From positions 2,604,001 to 2,668,000 of the forward strand of contig JAACJK010000163.1 in the NCBI GenBank assembly GCA_013368325.1: a DNA stretch of 64,000 nucleotides, read 5' to 3'. A program made the position numbers and the translations under genes. Shown in pieces: positions 49,012 through 60,855 of the stretch; position 1 is the first letter of the stretch, and each line of letters begins with the position of its first letter. The notes below the pieces were generated by a model. That model was given only the letters and a program-made list of their open reading frames with translations. It was not told the origin of the DNA and did not search any database. This DNA is from Ephemerocybe angulata. Its lineage: Eukaryota > Basidiomycota > Agaricomycetes > Agaricales > Psathyrellaceae.

Positions 49012-49623
49012 CGGTGTGGGCGCGTCTACCTCGAGGCGATTCTGGGCCGTTAGACTTGAGAATAGTATGGTGAATCCCGCAAGTGGTTGCTATAAATCTC
49101 GGCATTCCAGTCATAAGCGCCCGTTATGCCTGCATCCAATCAGCGTCCGAGCCGAAGCCCCTGAAAGAAGAGTACAGCCTCGGCAACGTCCTTCTGTGAA
49201 ATACATAGGTCCTCCGCACATTGTTCCAGTATGGATCCAGGAAAAAGATTTTCAGCCCAGTGCAGCCGCTTCCGAAGCTGTCACGACAGGCTTAGGCTTG
49301 GAGGTGAGTCGGCGGTCCTTGATTAGCCCTGAATACGCGTATGTGACTTGAATGCCTGTTGATAAAGCGCCCGTCATGTATGGATGCCTCGATCTGCCTC
49401 GATGCGGGCACACCTCTCGATGAATGCCGGAGCCGGTGTTTTTCAATGGCCCCTGCCTCATGCCATTCTCGTGTGGCTCCGCAAGGCATCTCTCTTGCCT
49501 GCGGACTATAATGTATGTAACTCATATATAGAGCATGGCTTCAATCATGGGCGGCTTGATTCTCTCTTGCCTTCGCCCGTCGATCATCAGTCGAAGCACG
49601 CACAGACCTTTATCCTGACCACC
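49012..49623. other. Intergenic between P450 and the first membrane paralog
   Basis: No gene is supported. It contains one TAAGCGCCC copy (49114-49122), a near copy (TAAAGCGCCC, 49373-49382) and a TATA element near its right end. Confidence 0.6.
49525..49530 (+). promoter_or_regulatory. TATA element (TATATA) of membrane paralog 1
   Basis: It is about 100 bp before the ATG at 49624, in the sequence CTCATATATAGAGC. Confidence 0.45.
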
Positions 49624-50446
49624 ATGAGCTTGTGTGCTGAATCTAGAGTTCTGTGAGTGCACTTTGTGGCTTATCTCAATGAGATGGGCGCTGACGACTT
49701 TCTCTTCTCCTAGCCCCCAGGGTATGTCGTGCCAGAGTGTGCCCATAATTCTCGTCTGACCATTTGCGCGCTAGTCCTGGCTTACGCCTTGCCAGTCAGG
49801 TAGTACTCAGCATGCCCGACCCAGTAGCCTTGCTCATACAGTGTACCCACCTTTCAGCCTTATCGTCCTCGTATATGGCTTGACACACCGAGCCGCTCAA
49901 ATCGCCTCACGGATCGACCCAGCATCCCTCCGATACGCCGCGGCCGATTATCACCCCAAGACCCTCGGATATGGCAAGCTCAAGTTCGACACCCTCCGCG
50001 CGCTCATCCTCGTCCCCTTCGCACTCATCCTCCTCACATTCATCGGGATCTACCGACAAATGCACAGCGCGTACTACAGCGCACTGCTGATGAACCTTGA
50101 TAGCCTCCGAGCGGCATCGCAGTTCCTGCCCCGCGTGGTGTTTGAGTACTTTGCGGATGCAGGGAGGAGGGAGGCAGCGGGAAGGGTGTTTTGCGCGCTG
50201 CCGAGAGGGGTGGATGAGGGGATCGCGGTGTCCTCTTTGCTATCAAGCCTGATCTGTGTAGGGATTGTTAGGAATGCTGTGAGGGTGGTAGTGTGGGTTA
50301 GGAGGGCGCAGATGCATGATGCGGGGGCCGTTCATGTCGATGATCGGATGGAGGTAGTAGGGTCGGATTCCGAGATATGCTTATCGAAGACTGAGGTTCG
50401 GTATCATATTATGCAAGGAGAGGCCTATCCGTGCACTGCAGTATGA
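49624..50446 (+). CDS. Membrane protein, paralog 1 of a tandem pair (5' end uncertain)
   Basis: Unknown family. The sure part is exon 49858-50446 plus the preceding exon ending at 49799, which together encode a span (LTICALVLAYALPVS continuing into LIVLVYG), a second span (LILVPFALILLTFIGIY), the shared block LPRVVFEYFADAGRREAAGR, and a third span (SLLSSLICVGIVRNAV). It aligns along its length with paralog 2. The N terminus is the problem. The good donor at 49653 joins the acceptor at 49713 out of frame by one base, next to a C5 run. A weaker donor at 49634 with the acceptor ending at 49720 restores a 225-residue protein. Either splicing is unusual or the gene carries a one-base lesion. Confidence 0.6.
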
Positions 50447-51135
50447 TTAGTAGATCAGGTCCTAGTCTTCCATCCATGTTTCGTTCAAGTTAGATATCTG
50501 GTTCAATTTCTTTCGGCTCAAGCACAACATTTTATGTATCATAGCAACGCTGCAGCGTTTGTACAATACCATCCATTCGTCTCCATGCACCTACATCGTG
50601 TCCAACGAACTGTTTTACACCTCCGATATATTCGGAGTTTGCGCCTAGAACAATAAGCGCCCATCGTGACTCTGATCAATTGTCCCTCACAGCCTCCCAA
50701 GGTGCCTGTTCACAGCATTTTCTTTCCCCGCTGGAGACGACCGGATATGCACTCACCAAATCTCGCGCTGAGTATGACAGCACACTGCATCTCTTAACAG
50801 GGCGCAACCCTGGAACTTGCTAGAAGTCATTTAGAGTCTTTCCCGAACGCACTGGCCCCCGCATTTAGAGAATGGGAGATAAGGACATGACTCGGAGGTG
50901 AGGTCAAAGCTACCATAACCATGCAACGCTGTGTACACGACTCGGTGAGTGGGTGTGGTTGACTCATTGCCATTGTTATTAAGTGTTTAGCGCTCGGTGG
51001 GGTATAAAAAGGGGTGAGGCATGGGTGGTCCGTGGGAAGTTAGACACTCATCGGTTTGCTTTGTCCTTTCAGGTTCTTCCCCACCAACTCGTTCCTCGCA
51101 CCAGCAGCTCAGCAAACATACACACAAACTTTTAG
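50447..51135. other. Intergenic between the tandem paralogs
   Basis: No gene is seen. It contains TAAGCGCCC (50654-50662) and the promoter of paralog 2, whose TATA box is listed separately. Confidence 0.6.
51003..51010 (+). promoter_or_regulatory. TATA box (TATAAAAA) of membrane paralog 2
   Basis: It lies 133 bp before the ATG at 51136 and is followed by a pyrimidine-rich leader. Confidence 0.65.
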
Positions 51136-51824
51136 ATGTCAGAATATATGGCCTTGCAGAGCGGTTCTGGTGCTGCCAGTGTTGCTCCCAATCAACTGAC
51201 GAGAGGAGTTATCGCGGTGGCCTCAGGGCTCTTGCCACTCGGGTGAGAGCACAGCGTACTCGTACCGGATAGATTACTGATTTTGACCGTTGTAGCGCGT
51301 CGGTGTTCAACTACTACATCACACGCAGGACTCTCGAGAACGTTGCCTCCGAAGATGCCAGGTTACGGTTGCACGACTGGTCCAGATCGAAGGTGGGCCA
51401 CCGGGTGGCAGCACATGCCACGCTTTCCAATAACTTGTTCCAGATGGGCTTTCTCCTTGTTACAGCTCTCTCCATTCCAGTGCAGGCATTCCTGGCTCAT
51501 GAAAGGGCGCTTCTCGTCGACATCGGCCTGCTCAAACGCGCTGGCGTGCTCATCCCGCGCGTCGTCTTGGACTACCTGGCCGACCCTGAGAGAAGAGAGC
51601 GCGCGAGGAGGACGGTTCGAGCTTCAGGGCCACCGTTCAAAGGAGTAGACGAGTTCCTCCTCCTCTGCGCTGTCCTTTGCGTCCTCTTCTATGCTTTGAC
51701 GATCCGGAATACTATAAAGGTCATGCTTCGAAATAGGAGAGCGGCGAAGGAGCAGGCCGTAGCGGGCGGGGATATCGAGAGGAGTGGTGTCGAGAAGACA
51801 TCAAGCATCGACACCCTGTCTTAG
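51136..51824 (+). CDS. Membrane protein, paralog 2 of a tandem pair
   Basis: Unknown family. Two exons (51136-51242, 51296-51824) give 211 residues. The layout is a short polar N terminus, a first hydrophobic span (GVIAVASGLLPLGASVF), a loop with several His/Arg, a second span (FQMGFLLVTALSIPVQAFL), the block LIPRVVLDYLADPERRERAR that is nearly shared with paralog 1 (LPRVVFEYFADAGRRE), a third span (LLLCAVLCVLFYALTI) and a basic then Ser-rich tail. The intron sits at the same place and phase as the corresponding intron of paralog 1, which supports tandem duplication. No signal peptide or catalytic motif is visible. Confidence 0.75.
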
Positions 51825-52267
51825 GTCCATGTCTCCCGTGTCTAGAAGTCGCGTGTGCGTACATTACCAGCGTCGAATTCGATACCCTGCCTTGCCTCGG
51901 ATCACTTCCTTGTTCCCATCCAATTTTGCAACTATCCTTGTACTATGTAGCCACACCACACCCCTCTTCCTCTCAATATACACTATGGACGGATTCAATT
52001 GCGTCTCGACTGGCGCCAGGTAACTTGCTTTACACTCACCAAGTCGACCCTATTGCAACGCTGCAAGATAGGGGCTTGGGCTTTAAAAGGTAGGACCGGT
52101 TCCAATCATGGTATTAGCCGCCGATCTCTCAGTGGAACGTCAACCAGTGCGTCATGGCGCACCAATCCCCGCCCATATAAGCCTCACTCTGTCTTGGATT
52201 TGCCCTCATACCGCTCTTCCTCTTTCACAATCATCATCTGCACCCTGCACAAATATAGCAAGCCATC
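51825..52267. other. GAPDH upstream region
   Basis: Intergenic. It holds the GAPDH promoter with a TATA-like element and a long CT/CA-rich stretch before the start codon, as is usual for highly expressed basidiomycete genes. Confidence 0.6.
52174..52181 (+). promoter_or_regulatory. TATA box (CATATAAG) of the GAPDH gene
   Basis: It is 94 bp before the ATG at 52268, with a CT-rich initiation region between. Confidence 0.6.
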
Positions 52268-53730
<1,463 letters not shown>

Positions 53731-54063
53731 ATAGATGTCGAGTTTTTGTACATTAGACCCTAATGACCGACGATTTGCCCTGCGCCATCAGTGCCTTGAG
53801 CCTACCGATCAAATGCGCCACATACGAGTATGGGAGAAGCGGGACGCCATAGCAACGACCAAGTGCACCGTGTGTGCGATCGCCCTCGACGCCCTCGAGC
53901 AGACTCGAGCCCAGGGCTGCGTTCTCGCGCTCGCGGAGCTCCTGCGACATCACAGAATATCCAGAACAGAAAACATATCCTGTGCGGCAAAAGACTGGGA
54001 AGGACAATGAGGCTGTGATGCAGGGTTCAGAGGCGTGATGCTGATTCTGGATGGACTCTATTC
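53731..54063. other. Intergenic, GAPDH 3' flank and phosphatase promoter
   Basis: No gene is supported in these 333 bp. Open frames run through on both strands but have no recognisable content. Confidence 0.55.
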
Positions 54064-56963
54064 ATGATGGATTTCAAAGCGTGCCTTTCTTGCAACAGCG
54101 ATCATCCTCCTCGTCGAGCCGCGTCCCAGGGGCCCGCCATGGTCAACGACCACAAGATACCCCGATCTCCTCTCCCTGGGAAGCGTTTTCGCCCACCGAC
54201 TCTCGACATATCTCAGGCGATAGAGCGCAGGCCGTCCATCCAGCTCGAGACAGAGACACCGGTATCGAAAACACCAAGCAGCTCTCTCGCCAGTGCCAAC
54301 GACAGCAGCGACGACGACGACGAGTTCGAGGATACCCTGCAGCTGTCGTCGCCCGAATCAGAGGGCGCAGGCTCACCCATTATACCAGTGATAAAGGCCG
54401 ACGGCTCGGACGACATTCTCCAGGAGATTGCAAAGCTCGAGCGGCTGAGGAACAGCGTCAAGCAAAATCTTAAACTGCGGCCCATCAAGTCGCGCACGAA
54501 CCTCAAGGGGGCTGACGGCGCTACCCCGAATTCGCACACTCCAGGCTTCCAGCCCACTTCAGCGTCGTCTGTGTGGTCAGACCGCGATGACATTCTCGAC
54601 TCGGCCATCAGCACGACCAGCGATTACTTTACGCCAGTGGGAGACGCCCCGCCGACGTCGATGTTCATAAACACCAGCGCCTCCGAGTCGTTCCCCATCC
54701 TCGACTCGCTCACGCCGCGCCCGCCCACTGCCGTCAGCCCGAAGGCGTTATATGACCGGCTGACAGGGTCGAAACGGCCCCTGCTGATCGATACGAGACC
54801 ACTGGCGGCGCACGAAGCGTTCCACATCCGACATAGCATCAACGTTACGATTCCATCACTTATCCTGCGGCGGAGCAAGAAGCCAGGGGGAGGGTTTCCG
54901 GGCTTGGAGCATCTGCGCACGTACATCACGACGGAGGGCGGGAAGCGCATCTGGGACGACCTTATGGACGGATCTTGGGACGGCGACGTGGTTATATACG
55001 ACGATGACATGGATGTGAAGGACAGGGACAACATGGGGGTCACCGCGTGGGCGATCATGCCGGTGATCACCCCGCTGCTGAGCTATGGGACTGTCGACTA
55101 CCTCGAGGGCGGCCTGTCGTCTGCAGGCCACGACCCCGATCTGCAGACATTAATTGTGACAGGCGACGAGGCGAGCCCGCGGGAGGTCCAAGCTCCCACA
55201 CTCGGAAAACAACAACAACCGCAGAAACAACAACGGCAGCAGAAGGCGCTGAGGAAGGGGTCCGGCTTGTTTCAGCTTGACACTCAGACGACGTACCGCA
55301 CCAAACAGCTGCCTGAGCTCGAACCTTCGTCGACAGTATCGCTTAAACCCCCCGGTCTTATCCCTCCACCACTCCGATCTCCCCTACCCATGATGCCCTC
55401 GAGTGTGTCCTCATCGTCCTCGTCGGCGACCTCGACGGACTCGAGCCTCACCGACTCCCCTTCGCCCCCGCCTTCGTCAATAGCGGGTTTCAGAAGACCA
55501 CCACCTCCGCCCCGGCGACCCAGCGCGCCTAATCTACGACTAACCAATGCCAAATCAATGGAACGCCTCACGCTCAACACGAACCTCCCCAAGCTCTCGC
55601 TCCGCACAAAACCCATGAGGTCCGCCACGATCGGTGGCCCACCCTCACTCACACTCCAAGTCCCGACCTCGCCGACCCATCTCAAGCTCTTCCACTCAAA
55701 CCACTCGCCTGTGACGCCCAGGGACAACAGCACTAACGGGCAGGTTGTGTCCCCCACCAACGATAATGATCCGCGGAACTTTATGACGCCGTACTTCACT
55801 CCGCCGCATACCCCCAAGGCGTCGTTTGGGTCGTTTGGCTTGGCCTCGCATCCACACCACCACCCGACGCATTTGCCGCTGGCGGACCCGCCGCCGACGG
55901 CGCGGGGGCCCAACTTTGACCTGGACCTGGACCAGCCGCCGACAACGGAGGATGATGCGTTCCCGACGTTCACTGTGTCGACGATCCTGCCCAACTTTTT
56001 GTTTTTGGGCCCCGAGCTGACGACGCCGGAGCATGTGGAAGCGCTGCAGGAGCTCGGTGTGAAGAGGATCCTGAACATCGCGGCGGAGTGCGATGATGAT
56101 CATGGGCTGGGGCTGCGGCAGGTGTTTGAGAAGTATCTGAAGATTCCGATGAGGGATACGGTGGAAGAGGATAATATCACGAGGGGTGTTAGGGAGGTGT
56201 GCGATTACCTAGGTGAGTTTCGTTTCATGGGACTGCTTAGTTCCTTGCTTTGATGCTCGTCGCTGATGCATATGTGTTTGCAGACGATGCACGGTTACAT
56301 TCTGCGCCTACGTATGTGCACTGCAAGGCGGGCAAGTCGCGGTCGGTGACGGCGGTCATGGCGTACCTGATACACGCGAACCGATGGACGCTCTCGCGCG
56401 CCTATTCTTTCGTGCTCGAACGGCGCAAGGGCATCTCGCCGAACATCGGCTTCGTCTCGGAGCTTATGAACTTTGAGGAGCAGGAGCTCGGGAACAAGTC
56501 GATCGGCGTGCAGCCCACGGCAACTGCGGGCGGCGGGGACGCGGACATGCAGTCCGGCTTTAGCGCCGCGGTGAGCGGGCGGTCGCGCGCCCACGTGCGG
56601 GAGAGTTTGCCGCCGCAGTTGGGAATGGAGGGTCTGATTAGGAGTGCGACGACGGGCGGGATGGGGCTTGGGAGCGGGGGTCTGGGGAGTGCGGCGAGCT
56701 ATGGTGGGGAAAGCGGGGCGCCGTCGAGTGGTGTGGGGCCCGTGAGCGCTGGGGCTGCGCCACCGACGATGGATGCGATGGACAGAGTGATGGGGGATGC
56801 GGGGCAGGAGGTGGAAGTGAAGGATGCGAGTGGGCGGTATAGGCATGTGAGGAGGGCGCCGGTGAATGAGAATACGCTGCAGCCGATGAGGAGGGTGAGC
56901 AAGGCGGGGCTGGAGAGTTCGTTTATTATGGGCAAGGGGGATTCTGCGGTGGCTGTTGACTGA
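54064..56963 (+). CDS. Dual-specificity (MAP kinase-type) phosphatase with N-terminal rhodanese domain
   Basis: Dephosphorylates Ser/Thr and Tyr, probably on a MAP kinase. Two exons (54064-56212, 56284-56963) give 942 residues. A disordered N terminus is followed by a rhodanese-like domain (ALYDRLTGSKRPLLIDTRPL, GDVVIYDDDMDVKDRDNMGV) without the catalytic Cys, as in MAPK-docking CH2 domains. A long Ser/Pro/Gln-rich insert precedes the DSP domain (STILPNFLFLGPELTTPEHV). The general acid D698 is in PMRDTVEEDN, and the signature is VHCKAGKSRSVT with C730 and R736. An 80-residue Gly-rich tail follows. The layout resembles fungal Msg5/Pmp1/CpsA-type MAPK phosphatases. The tandem ATGs at 54064 and 54067 differ by one residue. 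Confidence 0.88.
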
Positions 56964-57237
56964 ACTTTGGGCCTGACTTTTGTTCTCGTTCCTCTTTCTT
57001 CTTTCTTGTCATTTTCATGGTGATTCGTTCCTCATCTACATCTGCTCTGACTGATCCATACCATTTTCTTTTCCCTCATATCATTACCGGCGTCTTCACA
57101 TGTGGCCTTCACCTATCAATATATCTATTCGATGATCCCGCATTCTGACATTGTTCTTTGCTTATACCATGGTTCTATCGCGTTACAACTAGTCCAGACG
57201 CTTTGGCTCATATTTTCCGCCCGTCGCGATATAGCTT

Positions 57238-58664
57238 TCAATTCCCTACAACATCTTGAGCTTTCATGCACACATAATTGCTTGTTGTTGAGCGTACCTT
57301 CTCACTATCAGTTCTCCACATCCCTTGTCTCTTCTTGAACCACTGCGATGCCGTCGTCCCGCTCTCCAGAGGTATAGGGATTCGGGGAGGGGTCTTCGCG
57401 GCGGCTGCTATCAAGCTGCTCTGGGTGATGAGGGGGGTGATCTCCACGTCGTTTGAGGGCCTGTAAAAGTAGACGAGGGACCATCGCTCGTACTCGGCTT
57501 GTTCTCCGGGAGGAGGCCTTCGTGAGGTAGTGAGTAAGGTGGCGGGATGGTGTAATTGAAGGAAGTAGTGGGTGGAAGACGTACTGGACTCGGTGGTACG
57601 ATGACCTCAGGATGCCGCCTGTGAGGAGGTCGAGGGTGTCGCCTATGTTGCAGATAGCGTGGCCTGGCAGAGGCTGGAGAGGTGTTTGTATGATGTGAGC
57701 TGCTGTGAAGCGTGAAGTCGTAGTTGCGTACCTTGACGTACTTCCAGTCATCTCTGGTGTTTGGTGTTAGCACTTGAAGTCCTCCCAGCTTGTTGAAGAG
57801 GATCGACAGACTGCGAACATTGTCATTTATCAGCATACAGACACACAGAAGCTGTTAAACTCGCCGCAACACATACCTCCCAAAATCCGTGTGCGCACCC
57901 AAGGCAGTCGCCTTCCGCTCGCGCGTCGGAGGAACCTTGATACACCTCGTCTCACAAATACTCTCCTTCTCCACCCTATGTCTCTCCCCCAGCTCTCCCT
58001 CCCCAAGCCCCAGCTTCCTCTCAAACACCTTCAGCATCACTTCACACACCCGTACACATTGCCGTACGAATGGCTGCACAGCAGTGTGCATGCGCTGCTG
58101 CACGGGCAGCGGGTAGGCTCTGTGAACGACGGAGGGGTAGGAGAGGGCGTCGTCTTTGGAGACGTTGATGAATTCTGCGACGTCTGTGTTGCCGTTGAAG
58201 TCGGAGAAGGTGGCGCCGGCGGCTTTGTATCTGGGCGTCGGGGCGCGTCGCGTCGGAGGAGCGCGTGCGCGTTAATTAGTGGAAATAGGGGCTGGGAATG
58301 TGGGGTGGGCTCACCCGAAAGAATCTCCGCTGTTGCCTTGCCAGAACTTCATTTTCTCTTCCATGGGAAGCGCGAGTGTCTCGCGGCCCATTTCGAACAT
58401 GGGTTCGGTGAGTTCTTCGATACCATGGTTCTTCATGCTGCGCGCATTGAGACGTAAGTATGGGCGGGTAATCTCAGGCTCTGAGTCGACTAAGTAGTAT
58501 GAGTGAGATACTGACTACCAGAATCCAAATTCCGTCGCTGCTTTCCACAGGAGGTCTGCTTCTTCTTCGTTATCTCCGGCTAGCTTTTCAAAGTCGATGA
58601 CGAGAAGGTCCTGGGTTTGCAAGTCCTCTGGGAATGGCGGCAGCGTGGGCGTGGTGACGGTCAT
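57238..58664 (-). CDS. 2-oxoglutarate/Fe(II) dioxygenase, isopenicillin-N-synthase-like
   Basis: Non-heme iron oxygenase; the substrate is unknown. The N-terminal DIOX_N part runs from MTVTTPTLPPFPEDLQ through LLVIDFEKLAGDNEE to FCMKNHGIEELTEPMF over an intron. The catalytic DSBH follows: LGAHTDFGSLSILFN (His and Asp iron ligands), GHAICNIGDTLDLLTGG, SSYHRV (distal His ligand) and RWSLVYFYRPSNDVE (Arg/Ser for 2-oxoglutarate). The ligand set H-x-D...H is complete, so the enzyme should be active. Multi-exon; the last acceptor near 57520 gives QPPPGEQAEYERWSL. The 3' end is at 57238. The neighbouring Rheb gene is on the same strand, 626 bp further upstream. Relatives include thymine hydroxylase-like and flavonoid-type oxygenases. 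Confidence 0.88.
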
Positions 58665-59289
58665 ATTGGCAAATGGAATATGAGAGGTCAAGGTTGGAGG
58701 CGGGCCCGCGTTACATATACGGTAGAGATGCTAGAACCGGCTCAGAAGGCCCTGACGTACCCGGCAGCGAGCGGGAGCTCGACATTCGCAACGCGAAGGT
58801 GGTCTGGTGACCTTCGACACCCCGTGGCCCTGTCAGAGCTTTGGAGCCAGTCATGAGATCTCTGCTCTCGCAGTTCAGGCACAGGTGCAAAATGGCTGTT
58901 CGCACACCGAAGGAGAGAATGGTGTCGGTTTCGTTTCGATGGATAAAAGGATAAACCCATGGATAGCAGCATTAGTCAAGGGAAAGGCATTACGAATGAG
59001 GAAAAGAAGTGATATTGATACTTTACACGAGCATTGGAGATTTCTATAGGAACCGTACGGGGGCTTGGGTAGGCAAAAGACGAGAATATAAGGATAAAAT
59101 AAACGAGAGGTGATACGGGGAGGGCATAGCCAAAAAAGCTCAAATCGGGGGTAGACGCCATACTGGAAACAGGGAACGGACGCTTCTATTGATGGGAGAG
59201 AAAAAGGAGTGGGTGGGAAGTGAGTGCGTCTGTCGTGGTGTGCACTATACGTGCGTGGGGGGTCTGGTGGCGAAGGCGCTCCTTGCCCT
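58665..59289. other. Intergenic between dioxygenase and Rheb
   Basis: No gene is seen. It contains the dioxygenase promoter and the Rheb 3' flank. Open frames are shadows or chance. Confidence 0.6.
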
Positions 59290-60353
59290 CTACATGATAT
59301 TGCAAGACTTTGTCGGTTGCTCGCCCTGATTTGGCGCTGCACGCTTCTCGATCTCTTGTAGACACAGTTCGAAGACCTTGCCTAAAGGGAGAGGAGGATA
59401 AATGAACGATTAACTTGAACGAGAAGGGAAGTGAGGGGTGAGAAGGAAGGTTCAATACGCACTGACGTTGATGTCATTCTTAGCGCTAGTCTCCACAAAC
59501 GCGCACCCATTCCGCTCAGCGAGCTTCTTCCCATCCGACATGTCTACTTGCCGACTGCAATACCAATCATCAGTTTGTGTTGCCCCTGCAGCGTCGCGGA
59601 AGAGGCTGCGATAGGGGCAAATGGGCAAGCTCGCTCCAATACGCCACCTCAACCCGATCCGAGGGAAAGCAGAATGGGTTTGAACTTACTTCGTGCTCAA
59701 ATCACACTTGGACCCGACGATTACACATGGGATATCCGTGAGCCCGCAAAAGTCGATAATCTTGTCGTACACCGTCTGGATCATGTCGAACGAGTTCTTC
59801 GAGGTGATCGAGTACACCAACACGTAGCCGTGGATTCCAATAGCGTACTGGGCATTGATAGGGGAGTATTCGTCCTGTTCGGAAGTGTATCCATATTGGA
59901 GCGTCGAGTTGTGGCGGGGGAAGAAGCAGATAGATGTGGTGGAGCGGCCGTGAGCGACGAGTGTGTGTTGTGGACGACGATGAGTGTCTCGAAGCCTCAA
60001 GCGAGAATGGACGGAGCTTACCTGTCCAGCAGTATCGATGATATGACAATCATATTCTACCCCATTGTACACCACGCTCTTCGCAAACGTAGACTCGATC
60101 GTGGGGTAATATGAGTCCAAAAAGTGGTTCTGCCGACATTCCAGTTAAGCCTCGGCTGCCCCAAGATCCATACCCTCAAGGACGAACCTCAATGAACTGC
60201 TTGACCAGCGACGACTTGCCTATAGTATAGAGTCAGAAACCACAATCCATAAATACAGATCTGGAGACCTGGGACCAATGTGATATAGTGATACCTACCA
60301 ACTGATCTCGAGCCCAGAACCGCGATCTTTCTCTTCTTCAGTGCGTTGGTCAT
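59290..60353 (-). CDS. rhb1: Rheb GTPase (TORC1 activator)
   Basis: Small GTPase of the Ras superfamily that activates TORC1 at endomembranes when GTP-bound; its GAP is the Tsc1-Tsc2 complex. The start is MTNALKKRKIAVLGSRSVGK. The P-loop GSRSVGKSS has Arg at the position equivalent to Ras Gly12, the Rheb hallmark. The effector loop is SYYPTIESTFAKSV, switch II is HIIDTAGQ, VGSKCDLS is the guanine-binding G4 motif and FVETSAKND is G5. The protein ends SCNIM, a CaaX box for farnesylation. The gene has several introns, each GT-AG. All nucleotide-binding motifs are intact, so it should be a functional, prenylated Rheb. It is the same strand as its neighbours. Confidence 0.95.
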
Positions 60354-60855
60354 CGTCGAAAAGCCGTTAAAAGATGTAAGAAGATTCCGAGAAGAAGAAA
60401 AAGACCAGAAAATCGGGCGTTCAGGTCAATGAACGAACAGCTCGAAAGTCTGCTATGACGGTGCTAACAGACCTATGTGATTGGCCCCATCAGCCGAGTC
60501 CCGACTCCCGATCCCGAAATCGCCGTAGTAGCCGGTCATGTGATGTTCTCCCCACTCCAAGAGGAGGGGACTGGCTCGGGGCCCTTTCCTGAAGCTATAT
60601 TGAAGCTGAAGCCTAAGGCCAGTGAATAATTTACAGGTGTCATATTTAAGTATACAATTCTACAGAAAAGTCCATCGTCGAATTTGAAGCACCGGGGTTA
60701 TTAGATCTACAACCTGGACGAAAGAATCAACCGTGTCCGAGTCTCGACGAGAACCCCGGGGAAAGAAATAAGCGCCCCGCTCCCGCCGGGGAAACCCCCA
60801 CGGGGCCCAGATAAAAACGTAAGATACTCGAGGTGAAAGAGATTGATCAATCCCA
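60354..60855. other. Intergenic, Rheb promoter and BAR-SH3 3' flank
   Basis: No gene is seen. It contains one TAAGCGCCC copy (60769-60777). Confidence 0.6.

Noticed and set aside
46775..51824. P450 plus neighbours as a secondary-metabolite cluster
   Set aside because: No polyketide or peptide synthase, terpene cyclase, transporter or pathway regulator lies nearby; GAPDH follows immediately.
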